Below, piece by piece: positions 24,938 through 33,148 of a DNA stretch of 64,000 nt. Origin of the DNA: an uncultured Lachnospiraceae bacterium (GTDB lineage Bacteria > Bacillota > Clostridia > Lachnospirales > Lachnospiraceae); assembly GCA_902493385.1 (NCBI GenBank), contig CABUPO010000009.1, forward strand, positions 1 to 64,000, in the 5' to 3' direction. The position numbers were made by a program, and so were the translations under genes. Below the pieces are notes generated by a model. It had not been told where the DNA came from. It was given only the letters and a program-made list of their open reading frames with translations, and did no database searches. The first letter of the stretch is position 1. Every line of letters starts with the position of its first letter.

Positions 24938-26035
24938 TCACACTGTTTTCTCCGTATCTTTCCATAAAATTATCTTTCGCCCCTCGTGACAGCGACCTTT
25001 TTTATAGTGGATACCATGCTCGTCATATAATCGTCCTGAAAGAATATTTAACCTCTTTGTGATAATATTCGCTTGCACCTCTGTCTCCAGCAATGCGACA
25101 AGTTCCGACGCCGAGCCTTCCCAGTACGATATATTTTTCATCACACGCCCCGCAATCTCATCTAACAGCGGCTCCGGCGGTTCTTTCCACAACTCTGTTT
25201 CCGCTTTTTCAAACTCCCAAAGCAAAGTCTCCGTATTGCGGATAAGATATACTTTCTGTTCCTGCTGATCTCTGCCCGACACTTCAAGAGTAGCCTTATT
25301 GCCAGTCCGTCTTTCTTTCTGTAAAATGAACGCCCCGTCCGCCGCTCCGAGCAATCCCGTCGTGCCTGAAATCTTATCAAACGTATCGTCGGCGTTCTGC
25401 TTACGGGTATGGTGTACGAGAAGAACACAGACGCCATAATCATAAGCAAACCTTTTCAAGTCTGTAATCACTTTATAATCGTTGGCGTAACTGTAATTGT
25501 CCGTTCCCATCCGCCGCACCATCTGAAGCGTGTCAATGACAATTAGCCTCGTATCGGAATGTTCCTCTATAAAATTTTCAAGCTGTTCTATTAAACCGCC
25601 GTCCAGCGTATCCGCCATAACAGAAAAGAAAAGATTATTTGTTCCCTCTATGCCGAACATACGGTAAAATCGTTCCTGCAAGCGGCTGTAATCGTCCTCA
25701 AGGGCAAGATATAACACCGTGCTCTTACGAACCGAATACTCCCACAACGGCTCGCCTCTGCTGATGTGATAAGCAATCTGGGCGATTAAAAAGCTCTTGC
25801 CAACCTTCGGGGCGCCTGCAAAGAGATAAACGCCCGTATGGAGCAAACCGTCAATCAACGGCGGTTTGCTCGGATATACGTTGTCGTATAACTCCGACAT
25901 GGAAATTGTTTCCAGCATTTGTTTCTTGCTTTTCGGCTGGTAATTGGATATACTATTAGCTGATACATTGGGCGGTCGCCTTTCGTCTGTTGCCGCAGAC
26001 GATATATAGGCGGTCGCTTCTTTTTTGTCGCTCAT
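24938..26035 (-). CDS. AAA_25/RepA-type ATPase (E2)
   Basis: The 365-residue RecA-fold ATPase has Walker A FAGAPKVGKSFLIAQIAYH (about 74), Walker B RLIVIDTLQMVR, and VCVLLVHHTRK, with a C-terminal winged-helix-like segment. It is homologous to the E3 ATPase (38633) but not closely to that of E1. RepA-like helicases serve plasmid replication, so it may let the excised circle replicate. It overlaps mobC by four bases (ATGA) or nearly so, in the int-mobC-ATPase operon. Confidence 0.85.
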   Translation of the reverse strand: MSDKKEATAYISSAATDERRPPNVSANSISNYQPKSKKQMLETISMSELYDNVYPSKPPLIDGLLHTGVYLFAGAPKVGKSFLIAQIAYHISRGEPLWEYSVRKSTVLYLALEDDYSRLQERFYRMFGIEGTNNLFFSVMADTLDGGLIEQLENFIEEHSDTRLIVIDTLQMVRRMGTDNYSYANDYKVITDLKRFAYDYGVCVLLVHHTRKQNADDTFDKISGTTGLLGAADGAFILQKERRTGNKATLEVSGRDQQEQKVYLIRNTETLLWEFEKAETELWKEPPEPLLDEIAGRVMKNISYWEGSASELVALLETEVQANIITKRLNILSGRLYDEHGIHYKKGRCHEGRKIILWKDTEKTV

Positions 26036-26358
26036 TCTTCGTTCTCCTTAAACTCATATAAAATTTCTGTAATCAATTCGATATTGTCAAATAGTTCCTC
26101 GCAGATATTCCCGCCCGCTTCAATCCGTTTCAGTTCTTCAAGGACGGCGGCGAGTTCGTTACGGAGAGCTTTATATACCCTCGGACTTCCCTGCACCACA
26201 ACGTCCCGATTCAGGCAACGCCGATAACAATATTCCTGCTTCGGAAGCCCTGAAAGCCTGACCGCCTTATTGATTTGCTCGTTTTCTTCGGGAGATACCC
26301 GAAACCCCACCGTAATATTTCTCCAACGATTGCGTTTGTCTACGTTCTTTGCCGACAT
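26032..26358 (-). CDS. mobC: MobC-like mobilisation accessory protein (E2)
   Basis: The 108-residue protein is almost identical to E1 MobC in the DNA-binding half (RWRNITVGFRVSPEENEQIN, SGLPKQEYCYRRCLNRDVVVQG) and diverges in the tail. It likely helps the relaxase at oriT. I use ATG 26358 just after the integrase stop; an in-frame GTG at 26364 overlaps that stop. It ends overlapping the ATPase start. Confidence 0.83.
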   Translation of the reverse strand: MSAKNVDKRNRWRNITVGFRVSPEENEQINKAVRLSGLPKQEYCYRRCLNRDVVVQGSPRVYKALRNELAAVLEELKRIEAGGNICEELFDNIELITEILYEFKENEE

Positions 26359-26360
26359 AA

Positions 26361-27440
26361 TCACATCCCCGCCTTTCTGAAATCGTTTAATTTATCCGCC
26401 ATATCGCTCTGCGTCGATGGGAACAAGTGGGCGTAGTTATAAGTGATATTGATACTTTCATGTCCAACCCTGTCGGCGATCGCCACCGCCGAATATCCCA
26501 TCTCGATTAAAAGCGAGATATGGCTGTGCCTCAAATCGTGAATCCGTATGCGCTTTACGCCCGTTTCTTTCGCTCCTCTATCCATTTCGTGATGAAGATA
26601 GTTCTTTGTAACCTCGAATAATCTGTCGTTCTTTTCCACATGGTACAGCTTCGTCATATATTCCTGCATTTCTTCACAAAGGAATTGCGGCATTTTGATT
26701 GTACGGTTGCTTTTCGGCGTTTTCGGCTCCGTAATAACGTCTCTGCCGTCGATACGCTGATAGGACTTATTGATTGTGACCGTACTTTTTTCAAAATCAA
26801 AATCGGTGGGCGTGAGGGCGAGAAGCTCCCCTTCTCGTATGCCGCACCAGTAAAGCATTTCAAAAGCGTAGAATGATACGGGTTTATCCATCATCGCAAC
26901 GGAAAATTTCTCGTATTCTTCCTGCGTCCAAAACAGCATTTCACGTCCTTTTTCTTTCCCCATACTCCCCGCTTTAGCGGCTGGATTTTCTTTCAGTCCG
27001 TAAAACCTGACGGCATGGTTGAAAATTGCGCTAAGCTGATTATGAATTGTCTTGAGATATACGGAAGAATACGCCTTGCCGTTTTTGTCTTTTGCTTTCA
27101 GCATTTCATTCTGCCATGCGATAATATCCCTCGGCTGGATTTCGTTGATTTTCCGTTTTTCAAAATAAGGCAAAATCTTCGTCCTGAGAATATGCTCTTT
27201 CGTATGCCATGTGTTTTCCTTAATACGGTTTTTCATATCTACCGTATAAGTTTCGACAAAACTCCCGAAAGTCATATCCAAATCCGCCGTAACCTTATTG
27301 AGCTGCTCCCGTTCCCACGCCAACGCTTCTCTTTTCGTGGCAAATCCCCGCTTTGTCGTCTGCCTGCGGTTGCCCTGCCAGTCGGTATAACGGTAATAAA
27401 CTTTCCATGTGTTTGTTTTTGGCTCTTTGTAAACCGCCAT
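26361..27440 (-). CDS. int: Tyrosine site-specific integrase (E2)
   Basis: The 359-residue integrase has an AP2-like N-terminus (NTWKVYYRYTDWQGNRRQTTKRGF), a core-binding domain, and catalytic GIREGELLAL, HDLRHSH, VGHES and TYNYAHLF. It is clearly related to the E1 and E3 integrases and would use the guaA 3' end. Its arm-binding N-terminal domain differs from its neighbours, in keeping with the private GTTGTCA arm repeats of E2. Confidence 0.93.
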   Translation of the reverse strand: MAVYKEPKTNTWKVYYRYTDWQGNRRQTTKRGFATKREALAWEREQLNKVTADLDMTFGSFVETYTVDMKNRIKENTWHTKEHILRTKILPYFEKRKINEIQPRDIIAWQNEMLKAKDKNGKAYSSVYLKTIHNQLSAIFNHAVRFYGLKENPAAKAGSMGKEKGREMLFWTQEEYEKFSVAMMDKPVSFYAFEMLYWCGIREGELLALTPTDFDFEKSTVTINKSYQRIDGRDVITEPKTPKSNRTIKMPQFLCEEMQEYMTKLYHVEKNDRLFEVTKNYLHHEMDRGAKETGVKRIRIHDLRHSHISLLIEMGYSAVAIADRVGHESINITYNYAHLFPSTQSDMADKLNDFRKAGM

Positions 27441-27443
27441 AAT

Positions 27444-27641
27444 CTAATCCCTCTCTTTCTTCTTTACGCCATAACAGGCTCTCTCTAAAAAATACTGTTT
27501 ATTTATGCGTCCTGAAATCGTTAAAAATCCCTGCGCTTTCAATTCGGCGTTCAATTTCTGAACTATCTTATAAGCATAAGATTTTGAAACGCCCAGTTCT
27601 TCCGCAACTTCTTCCACCCGCATAAAGGTTGTATCCGCCAT
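27444..27641 (-). CDS. xis: Excisionase-like HTH protein (E2)
   Basis: The 65-residue winged HTH (MRVEEVAEELGVSKSYAYKIVQKLN, SGRINKQYFLERACY) lies 3 bases before int. It is the expected directionality factor. The start is ATG 27641 behind AAGGAGGGATTGC; the longer frame to 27758 runs through the control region and has no homologue in E1. Confidence 0.84.
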   Translation of the reverse strand: MADTTFMRVEEVAEELGVSKSYAYKIVQKLNAELKAQGFLTISGRINKQYFLERACYGVKKKERD

Positions 27642-27779
27642 GCAATCCCTCCTTCCAATTTGTATATTTTTCGCCGTTTCCCCCGATTGTCGTTCCTGCC
27701 CCTGCTCCAGCGGCGTCGCTTCGCTCTTTTCCTTTTCGGAAAGTCCTTGCAAAGTCATATCCCAATCGGACGGTCATTC

Positions 27780-27930
27780 ATTTTACTAAGCATATTTATT
27801 TAATTCATCGTCATTATACTAAGCGTATTTGCTATTGTCAAGTGGTTTTTAGGAAAACATTAAACTTTTTTGTTTTATTTTCATTGACTTCTGTTAAACA
27901 TATATGCTATACTCATTACGAGTTAAATAC
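27780..27930. promoter_or_regulatory. Divergent control region with repeated regulator sites (E2)
   Basis: Looser copies of TAAGCATATTTATTTA (about 27787), TAAGCGTATTTGCTA (about 27819), TAAACTTTTTTGTTTTAT (about 27862) and TTAAACATATATGCTAT (about 27894) recur as in E1. Rightward TTGACT and TATACT are 18 bases apart, with the last copy between them. The rest of the 355-base gap (27642-27996) shows no gene. Confidence 0.58.
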
Positions 27931-27996
27931 TCTACACCAAAGTATTTGCCATTTGCGGCAGACGCCGCAAAATACATACGCAAGGAGCGATACACT

Positions 27997-28524
27997 ATGG
28001 CTATTGGCGAAAGAATCCATTTTTTCCGCATGATGCGGGGCATGACGCAGAAATATCTTGGCATGAGCGTCGGCTTTCCTGAAAGGAGCGCAGACGTGCG
28101 TCTGGCGCAGTACGAAACTGGCTCCCGCAAACCGAAAGCGGACTTGACCGCCGCATTAGCGCAGGCTCTCGACGTTTCTCCGCAGGCTCTCGACGTCCCC
28201 GACATCGACAGCTATATCGGACTTATGCACACCTTATTTACCCTTGAAGATATTTACGGTCTTACCGTCAGCGAATCGGACGGAGAAGTCTGCCTGAAAG
28301 TCAACAAGGATAAATGCAAGGACGCCGCCGAGTTATTGAAAATGCTCTACGCTTGGAAAGAGCAGGCGGATAAACTTTCTTCCAATGAAATCAGCAGGGA
28401 AGAATACGATAATTGGCGTTATCATTATCCAAAGTTCGATACCACTCAAATCTGGGCGAAAGTTCCTTCGCAGGAATTAAGCGACGCATTGGTCGAAGCG
28501 TTCAAGGACAAACTAAAAGACTGA
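27997..28524 (+). CDS. XRE family element regulator (E2)
   Basis: The 175-residue protein is very close to the E1 regulator: helix-turn-helix MRGMTQKYLGMSVGFPERSADVRLAQYETGSRKPK, then the C-terminal domain DVPDIDSYIGLMHTLFTLEDIYGLTV. The start is ATG 27997 behind AAGGAG; the upstream frame lacks a ribosome site. It faces away from xis-int and likely represses them. Confidence 0.87.
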   Translation: MAIGERIHFFRMMRGMTQKYLGMSVGFPERSADVRLAQYETGSRKPKADLTAALAQALDVSPQALDVPDIDSYIGLMHTLFTLEDIYGLTVSESDGEVCLKVNKDKCKDAAELLKMLYAWKEQADKLSSNEISREEYDNWRYHYPKFDTTQIWAKVPSQELSDALVEAFKDKLKD

Positions 28525-28530
28525 TAACGC

Positions 28531-28572
28531 AAAAAGAGCTAACAGACTTCCTCTCAAAAATCTGTTAGCTCT
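28531..28572 (+). terminator. Terminator after the E2 regulator
   Basis: AAAGAGCTAACAGA pairs with TCTGTTAGCTCTTT perfectly over 14 bases. The stretch 28525-28864 has no gene: it holds this terminator, arm repeats of E2 and E3 and the att core. Confidence 0.8.
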
Positions 28573-28595
28573 TTATTCTTGAATAATCTTAAAAT

Positions 28596-28615
28596 GTTGT
28601 CAAACTGTTGTCACA
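28596..28615 (+). repeat. E2 right-end arm repeats GTTGTCA x2
   Basis: Direct GTTGTCA pair, matching 19275-19293 at the left end of E2. The motif CCAGTATTTATGCGG follows at 28639-28653. Confidence 0.72.
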
Positions 28616-28672
28616 AGGGCTTTGCGCCTCGCAAGAATCCAGTATTTATGCGGCTTTCAGCCGTTTTCGATA

Positions 28673-28684
28673 CTACTCAAACTC
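28673..28684. other. Attachment site E2/E3
   Basis: CTACTCAAACTC; its core TACTCAAACTC is identical to the last bases of guaA (42314-42324). Confidence 0.88.
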
Positions 28685-28702
28685 GGCAAGTTTCTCTTTT
28701 AT

Positions 28703-28722
28703 CTTAAACTATTTTGTTTAAG
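28703..28722. promoter_or_regulatory. Regulator-like site at the left end of E3
   Basis: CTTAAAC-N6-GTTTAAG has perfect 7-base arms and resembles the AAAC-GTTT sites in the E3 control region (41407-41561) and at the right end (42259). It lies between the att core and the arm repeats. Confidence 0.5.
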
Positions 28723-28786
28723 TTTTGTTCTAAAATGCCGATTTTTTACTTCAATTACATAATTTATTTGGGCTTACTGATTTTCT

Positions 28787-28806
28787 GTTGCCAAAGTGTT
28801 GCCACA
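28787..28806 (+). repeat. E3 left-end arm repeats GTTGCCA x2
   Basis: Direct GTTGCCA pair, about 100 bases inside the att core, the same heptamer as at the right end of E3 (42237-42255). Confidence 0.72.
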
Positions 28807-28864
28807 AAATTATTATAAACAAGCAATTCTTAAATAACAATCTCTATTTTCATAACACAAATTT

Positions 28865-29668
28865 CTATGTTTCGCGAGCAAACACAACTTCTGCATATAG
28901 AAAATCGTTAAATATAATTTTTACATATATCTTTTCTTCCCTTAAAAAAGCCTGATACTTATAATATCCGTTTTGAATATCTGTCCAGTCAAGCATACAC
29001 ATATTTATTTTTGTTTTTTGCGCTGTATCTATATTTTGTGTATCTAACTGAACAACAAAAATATTACCAAACACACGCGAACCTATTTCAGGCAAAAAAT
29101 CATCATCAATCACTTCTGCATATTCAAGTTCTTTCCATGCTTCATCCCCCACCATAGGACGTATAATATATGATATACTCTCTGGTTTACCTTGCCAATC
29201 ATCGCAAAAAAAGCCAACACTTATCTCATATGCAGCATGACATATCGCTAACTTTCGGAATACATTTGCCATTCTTTCATCAAAATAAGGCTTTTTAATA
29301 AACTCTTTAGTTGCTTCCCTTGCCTCTTTCGTTTCTCTATCATCATCCATACAAGATATATTAAATGAATCATCTTTTTGTATGTAATACATATACAAAA
29401 AATCTATCACTTTCTTTGTGTATCTCTCATCTGCCGAAAAACCATTATTACATTTCTTACAAGCAGGAACAGTTGGTAAATCTGTTGGGAGTGGTTTCTT
29501 CAAAAAAGCTTTAGAAGGGCAATGTTCTCTCGTATCAGCCTTTTCTCCACAATATACACAATACATTTCAGAATCTCTCCTAAAATCAACGTAGGGAGCT
29601 AACAAAGAACTTCCCCAAAATTGCCTCATGTTAAATATTTTATCCTTTTTAGAATTTTCCTTTTGCAT
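28865..29668 (-). CDS. HNH-type endonuclease-like protein (E3)
   Basis: The 267-residue protein has an HNH/zinc-binding core near residues 35-85: MYCVYCGEKADTREHCPSKA (CxxC then REH), then TVPACKKCNNGFSADE (CxxCN). This is the layout of HNH nucleases, which cut DNA in restriction and defence systems. The rest shows no known domain. It is the last gene of a leftward run with the DUF262 and nucleotidyltransferase genes and may provide the nuclease of that trio. AAAGGTG precedes ATG. Confidence 0.75.
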   Translation of the reverse strand: MQKENSKKDKIFNMRQFWGSSLLAPYVDFRRDSEMYCVYCGEKADTREHCPSKAFLKKPLPTDLPTVPACKKCNNGFSADERYTKKVIDFLYMYYIQKDDSFNISCMDDDRETKEAREATKEFIKKPYFDERMANVFRKLAICHAAYEISVGFFCDDWQGKPESISYIIRPMVGDEAWKELEYAEVIDDDFLPEIGSRVFGNIFVVQLDTQNIDTAQKTKINMCMLDWTDIQNGYYKYQAFLREEKIYVKIIFNDFLYAEVVFARET

Positions 29669-29736
29669 CTTACACCTTTTTAAATAAATTACAATTTATT
29701 TGCGTTATGAAACTACTTACATACTTTCTTTTATCA

Positions 29737-30918
29737 CTATTCTTCATCGATTATATCATCCAATTCTAACTGGTCCTTCTCGTCTTTTCTTGCATCAAGC
29801 AAATGATTCATATCTTCTGTTATCTTTTTTAACGCCGCAAAAACTTCTTCACCATCTTCAGCACAAATCTTATATAAAATTTCAAATCTAATTGTCCTAT
29901 TAGCAACTTTATTAATTCCCTCTGAAGATGCCAATTTATATTTTTTAATATCAGCATATAAAGCAGACATTAAATCATCCTCATAATCCAGTGCAAACTC
30001 ATTTCTAAATTTACTATATGCTGTGACAAATATTTTAATTTTTTCAAAGAAATCATTAAATGCCTTTCCCTCATCAAACATTTTGAAAACAACGCAAAAC
30101 AATGTATACATCTGTGCCTTCTTTGAAATAAAAGATATTGTTGTTTTATCCAAAATATCCTCGATGACAGACATAGCTTCTAAGATTTTATTTTTTAGCT
30201 TGTCGTCTGCATCAAAATCATTTTTATAATCATCATAATAATTATTTATTTTTTTACCATTAGTCTGATCAATAATACCTTCATTTGCCAAAATGTATAT
30301 TGAGCAACAGTATTCAACATCTTTCATTCTTTTTGCATCCGCAGAACTGAATAGCTTTGTCTTTTTCCAAAAATCATATGTTGATAATGCTTCACATTTA
30401 TCTCCAAATACGCTATCCTTGCTATTTCTTTTTTCTTGCTGATTCAAATTGTAATTAGTTAAATTCAGCCTATAAAAAAGTTCTTTTATATCTGCCATTG
30501 TACATATAGGATCAATTTCAACTATAGAAATAGGATATTCCCATATCTTATTTTTATATGACTGGTCAAGTTCTTTAAATGCTTTCTTCCCACAAAGTTG
30601 TTTAATTTCATCATTCATAAGATATCTCTCATTTAATGAAAATTCTCCACCTATAAAATCAACGATGGCATTAATTCTCTGCTGTCCATCTACAATATGG
30701 GTAGAAGCTACGCCTGTGTCCGGATCCCTATCTGTTGTCCAAAAAAATACTTCTGGCATAACCAATTCCATTAAAATTGTTTCAATCAGCCTAACTTTGT
30801 CTTGGTCATTCCAAACTTTCCTTCTTTGATAAGAAGAATCGGCAAATAACTTCCCCTCGGTAAAATCTCTATTAATCTCTTGTATTGTTTTCGTATTTCT
30901 TCTAAATAAATACTTCAT
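29737..30918 (-). CDS. DUF262 domain protein (E3)
   Basis: The 393-residue protein has an N-terminal DUF262 domain with the ParB-like signature: QEINRDFTEGKLFADSSYQRRKVW, then ETILMELVMPEVFFW and THIVDGQQRINAIVDFI (DGQQR motif). DUF262 is the NTPase/DNA-sensing half of GmrSD-type modification-dependent restriction and of several newer defence systems. No DUF1524 nuclease domain is attached; an HNH gene follows instead. It overlaps the nucleotidyltransferase stop by one base (TAATG), so the two are coupled. Confidence 0.85.
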   Translation of the reverse strand: MKYLFRRNTKTIQEINRDFTEGKLFADSSYQRRKVWNDQDKVRLIETILMELVMPEVFFWTTDRDPDTGVASTHIVDGQQRINAIVDFIGGEFSLNERYLMNDEIKQLCGKKAFKELDQSYKNKIWEYPISIVEIDPICTMADIKELFYRLNLTNYNLNQQEKRNSKDSVFGDKCEALSTYDFWKKTKLFSSADAKRMKDVEYCCSIYILANEGIIDQTNGKKINNYYDDYKNDFDADDKLKNKILEAMSVIEDILDKTTISFISKKAQMYTLFCVVFKMFDEGKAFNDFFEKIKIFVTAYSKFRNEFALDYEDDLMSALYADIKKYKLASSEGINKVANRTIRFEILYKICAEDGEEVFAALKKITEDMNHLLDARKDEKDQLELDDIIDEE

Positions 30919-31553
30919 TAAAAATCCTCCCTCTTAATTTTTCTGATATTTTGAATATTGTAATCTTCAAAGTCTTCCCAATTACGATATATCCTATATG
31001 ATATTTCATGTCTAAAATACAAGTCTGACCTTAATTTTTTCTTAGATATTGCTGCAGTTTCATTCCATTGTTTCCTGCAACCGTCCACTTCCATAATATT
31101 CCGTTCATTGATATATCCTCTATAGAGTTCATTATATAAGTGAATATATGTATTCCTAAATCTTGTTTTATAGGAGTTTCTAAACATTTTCCAATATTCA
31201 TGAAAGATATCACTAGAAATAATTGCTATGTCTAAATCAGATACCTTTCTAACATTCTCATCATCATTAAACGGCAAAAACATTTTAGACTTGTCTGGAT
31301 GTTCTATATCTGGCGGCGACATACTAAAACCTAATTTCCCACTTCCCACCATCATTACAGAATTAAAACTCACTCCAAAACTTTCGCTTACTATCAAACG
31401 ATAATCATCAATTAAATGAATGACTTCATCTGGGTTTTTCCCCAAATATTCTTCAAAGTACCAATTATCTGAACGAATAATATGCTTTGTATAAAACTGT
31501 TTTTCTGTTAAATTTTTCAAATCAGCTTTTATATCTTCAAGTGAATAAACCAT
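30918..31553 (-). CDS. Nucleotidyltransferase-like protein (E3)
   Basis: The 211-residue protein contains VGSGKLGFSMSP followed 27 residues later by VSDLDIAIIS, matching the GS...DxD metal-binding pattern of the polymerase-beta nucleotidyltransferase fold. The remainder is helical with many aromatic residues. No substrate is known. It is coupled to the DUF262 gene downstream and follows the cytosine methyltransferase by 11 bases. It could modify a nucleotide, tRNA or protein partner in a defence system; that is inference. Confidence 0.66.
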   Translation of the reverse strand: MVYSLEDIKADLKNLTEKQFYTKHIIRSDNWYFEEYLGKNPDEVIHLIDDYRLIVSESFGVSFNSVMMVGSGKLGFSMSPPDIEHPDKSKMFLPFNDDENVRKVSDLDIAIISSDIFHEYWKMFRNSYKTRFRNTYIHLYNELYRGYINERNIMEVDGCRKQWNETAAISKKKLRSDLYFRHEISYRIYRNWEDFEDYNIQNIRKIKREDF

Positions 31554-31564
31554 TACATCCTCCT

Positions 31565-32680
31565 CTATTGTAATTCATTTTCTAAAAAAGTCCTTATTGA
31601 ATGAGCAATTTCTTTTGCCAGCAGAAAAGGCACACCATTTCCGACCGTTTTAAACATATCGCTTTTAGACAAATCCTTAGCAATTACATATTCCTTAGGC
31701 AGAGACTGTATAGCAAGTGCTTCAGCGACTGACAATCTACGTGCGTAATAGGGATGTAAATGCACTTCATTATTTCCATATGCGGCAGTTGGAGAATAGC
31801 GCCACCTATGCAATCTTTTAAATGACTTTTTACTTACATCTCCTTCTTGAATTGATTCAAATCTTTCTGTCGACCAAGGCTGAAAAAAATCTGTTGCATT
31901 ATAATGTCCATATACATCATTTTTTTCAAACCAATATTCAACACATAATTCAGGAATAATATTTGCAGGCTGAGCCATAGTTGAATTTTCATTAAATTCA
32001 CTTGTCTCAGGCCATTCACATTTTTCCCTAACCTCTTTTTTATATGCTTCTTTAATTCCCCAATCAAATTTCTTTTTTAATTTTTGTACTGCATTTCTCC
32101 TATCTACATCAACCAAATTATATTTAATTCCAAATAAAATCACTCTTTCTCTGTCTTGTGGGACACCATAGTCTAGCGCATTTACAAGTTTATCAACTAA
32201 TATATATCCTTTTCTTCGAAACGCTATTTTTATCTTATCATATTCTTTTCGATGTTTTTGAGTTGACCATAAACCTTTGACATTTTCAAACACGAAAAAG
32301 TCTGGCTCCTGTTCTAATATTATACGCTTATAGCTATTTGTTAACATTCCATTTTTTCCTGAAATCCCCTCATTTTTTCCAGCTATTGAAAAATCTGGGC
32401 AAGGAGGTCCTCCAATAAAGCCAACAAGTCCCTCCTTTTTCATATCATGAACTTTTTTTTCTAACTCTTTCCGCTGTTCACCTCTTAATAAATTATTAAT
32501 ATCTCCACAATAATACCCTAGTCTTGGAGTCTTCATTTTCATTTTTTCACGAGCAAATTTATATGCCGTCAAAAACTCAACACTATACTCATTTACAAAT
32601 ACAACTTCATAATTTTCTTTTTCAAATCCCAAGTCTAAAAAACCTGCACCTGAAAAAAAAGAAAATATCCTTAATTCCAT
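31565..32680 (-). CDS. DNA cytosine-5 methyltransferase A (E3)
   Basis: The protein is about 371 residues. C5-methyltransferase motifs: IFSFFSGAGFLDLGF (I), GGPPCPDFSIAG (IV, catalytic Cys in PC), FVFENVKGL (VI), PQDRERVILFG (VIII), a recognition region, RRLSVAEALAIQSLP and TVGNGVPFLLAKEIA (X). The start is at MELRIF (32680), with AAGGA upstream; ATG 32698 abuts the vsr stop and lacks a site. It forms a pair with methyltransferase B for the asymmetric-site endonuclease at 33149. Confidence 0.9.
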   Translation of the reverse strand: MELRIFSFFSGAGFLDLGFEKENYEVVFVNEYSVEFLTAYKFAREKMKMKTPRLGYYCGDINNLLRGEQRKELEKKVHDMKKEGLVGFIGGPPCPDFSIAGKNEGISGKNGMLTNSYKRIILEQEPDFFVFENVKGLWSTQKHRKEYDKIKIAFRRKGYILVDKLVNALDYGVPQDRERVILFGIKYNLVDVDRRNAVQKLKKKFDWGIKEAYKKEVREKCEWPETSEFNENSTMAQPANIIPELCVEYWFEKNDVYGHYNATDFFQPWSTERFESIQEGDVSKKSFKRLHRWRYSPTAAYGNNEVHLHPYYARRLSVAEALAIQSLPKEYVIAKDLSKSDMFKTVGNGVPFLLAKEIAHSIRTFLENELQ

Positions 32681-32701
32681 ATCGATTCCTTCTATCATTT
32701 A

Positions 32702-33139
32702 TTATTCTTTCTCAACCATAAAATTATCAAATATTGCTTCCTCAACAACCTTCACGCATTCGTCTACATTTTTCTGAATATCCTTGCCCCAAAACCTAAT
32801 AACCGTCCATCCCTGAAACAAAAGCTGTTTATTAATTTCTTCATCACGCTCTCTGTTTCTGGAAATCTTACTAATCCAGTACTGGCTATTATCACTCTTT
32901 TCCAATCTTGGTTTTAAGACTTCCCAATCTTTTCCATGAAAAAATTCTCCATCGCAGAAAATTATTATTTTGTATTTGGTCAATACAATATCTGGTTTTC
33001 CCGGCAATCTACTATCATTTTTTCTATAACGATATCCCTTGTGCCACAAAGCTTTTCGCAATTTTACCTCAATACTCGTATCCTTCGAGCGAATATGTTG
33101 CATATTTTTTCTTCTCTGGGCTTTTGTTAAATCATCCAT
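32702..33139 (-). CDS. vsr: Very short patch repair (Vsr) endonuclease (E3)
   Basis: The 145-residue Vsr protein has RRKNMQHIRSKDTSIEVKLRKALW, LPGKPDIVLTKYKIIIFCDGEFFHGKDW, then WISKISRNRERDEEIN and GWTVIRFWGKDI. It repairs T:G mismatches from deaminated 5-methylcytosine. It is divergent from the E2 copy. It sits between the endonuclease and methyltransferase A in a tight operon, which supports C5 chemistry for the linked methylases. Confidence 0.9.
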   Translation of the reverse strand: MDDLTKAQRRKNMQHIRSKDTSIEVKLRKALWHKGYRYRKNDSRLPGKPDIVLTKYKIIIFCDGEFFHGKDWEVLKPRLEKSDNSQYWISKISRNRERDEEINKQLLFQGWTVIRFWGKDIQKNVDECVKVVEEAIFDNFMVEKE

Positions 33140-33148
33140 TTCTCTGCC

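Larger units (their letters stand above)
19174..28684. mobile_element. E2: integrative mobilizable element with restriction cargo (about 9.5 kb)
   Basis: It is bounded by att cores at 19163 and 28674 and by GTTGTCA arm pairs at 19275-19293 and 28596-28615. The core is complete and looks intact: tnpV, mob, ATPase, mobC, int, xis, regulator. Cargo is a C5-methyltransferase restriction locus with Vsr and a HEPN-like gene. It lacks conjugation genes. Confidence 0.88.
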
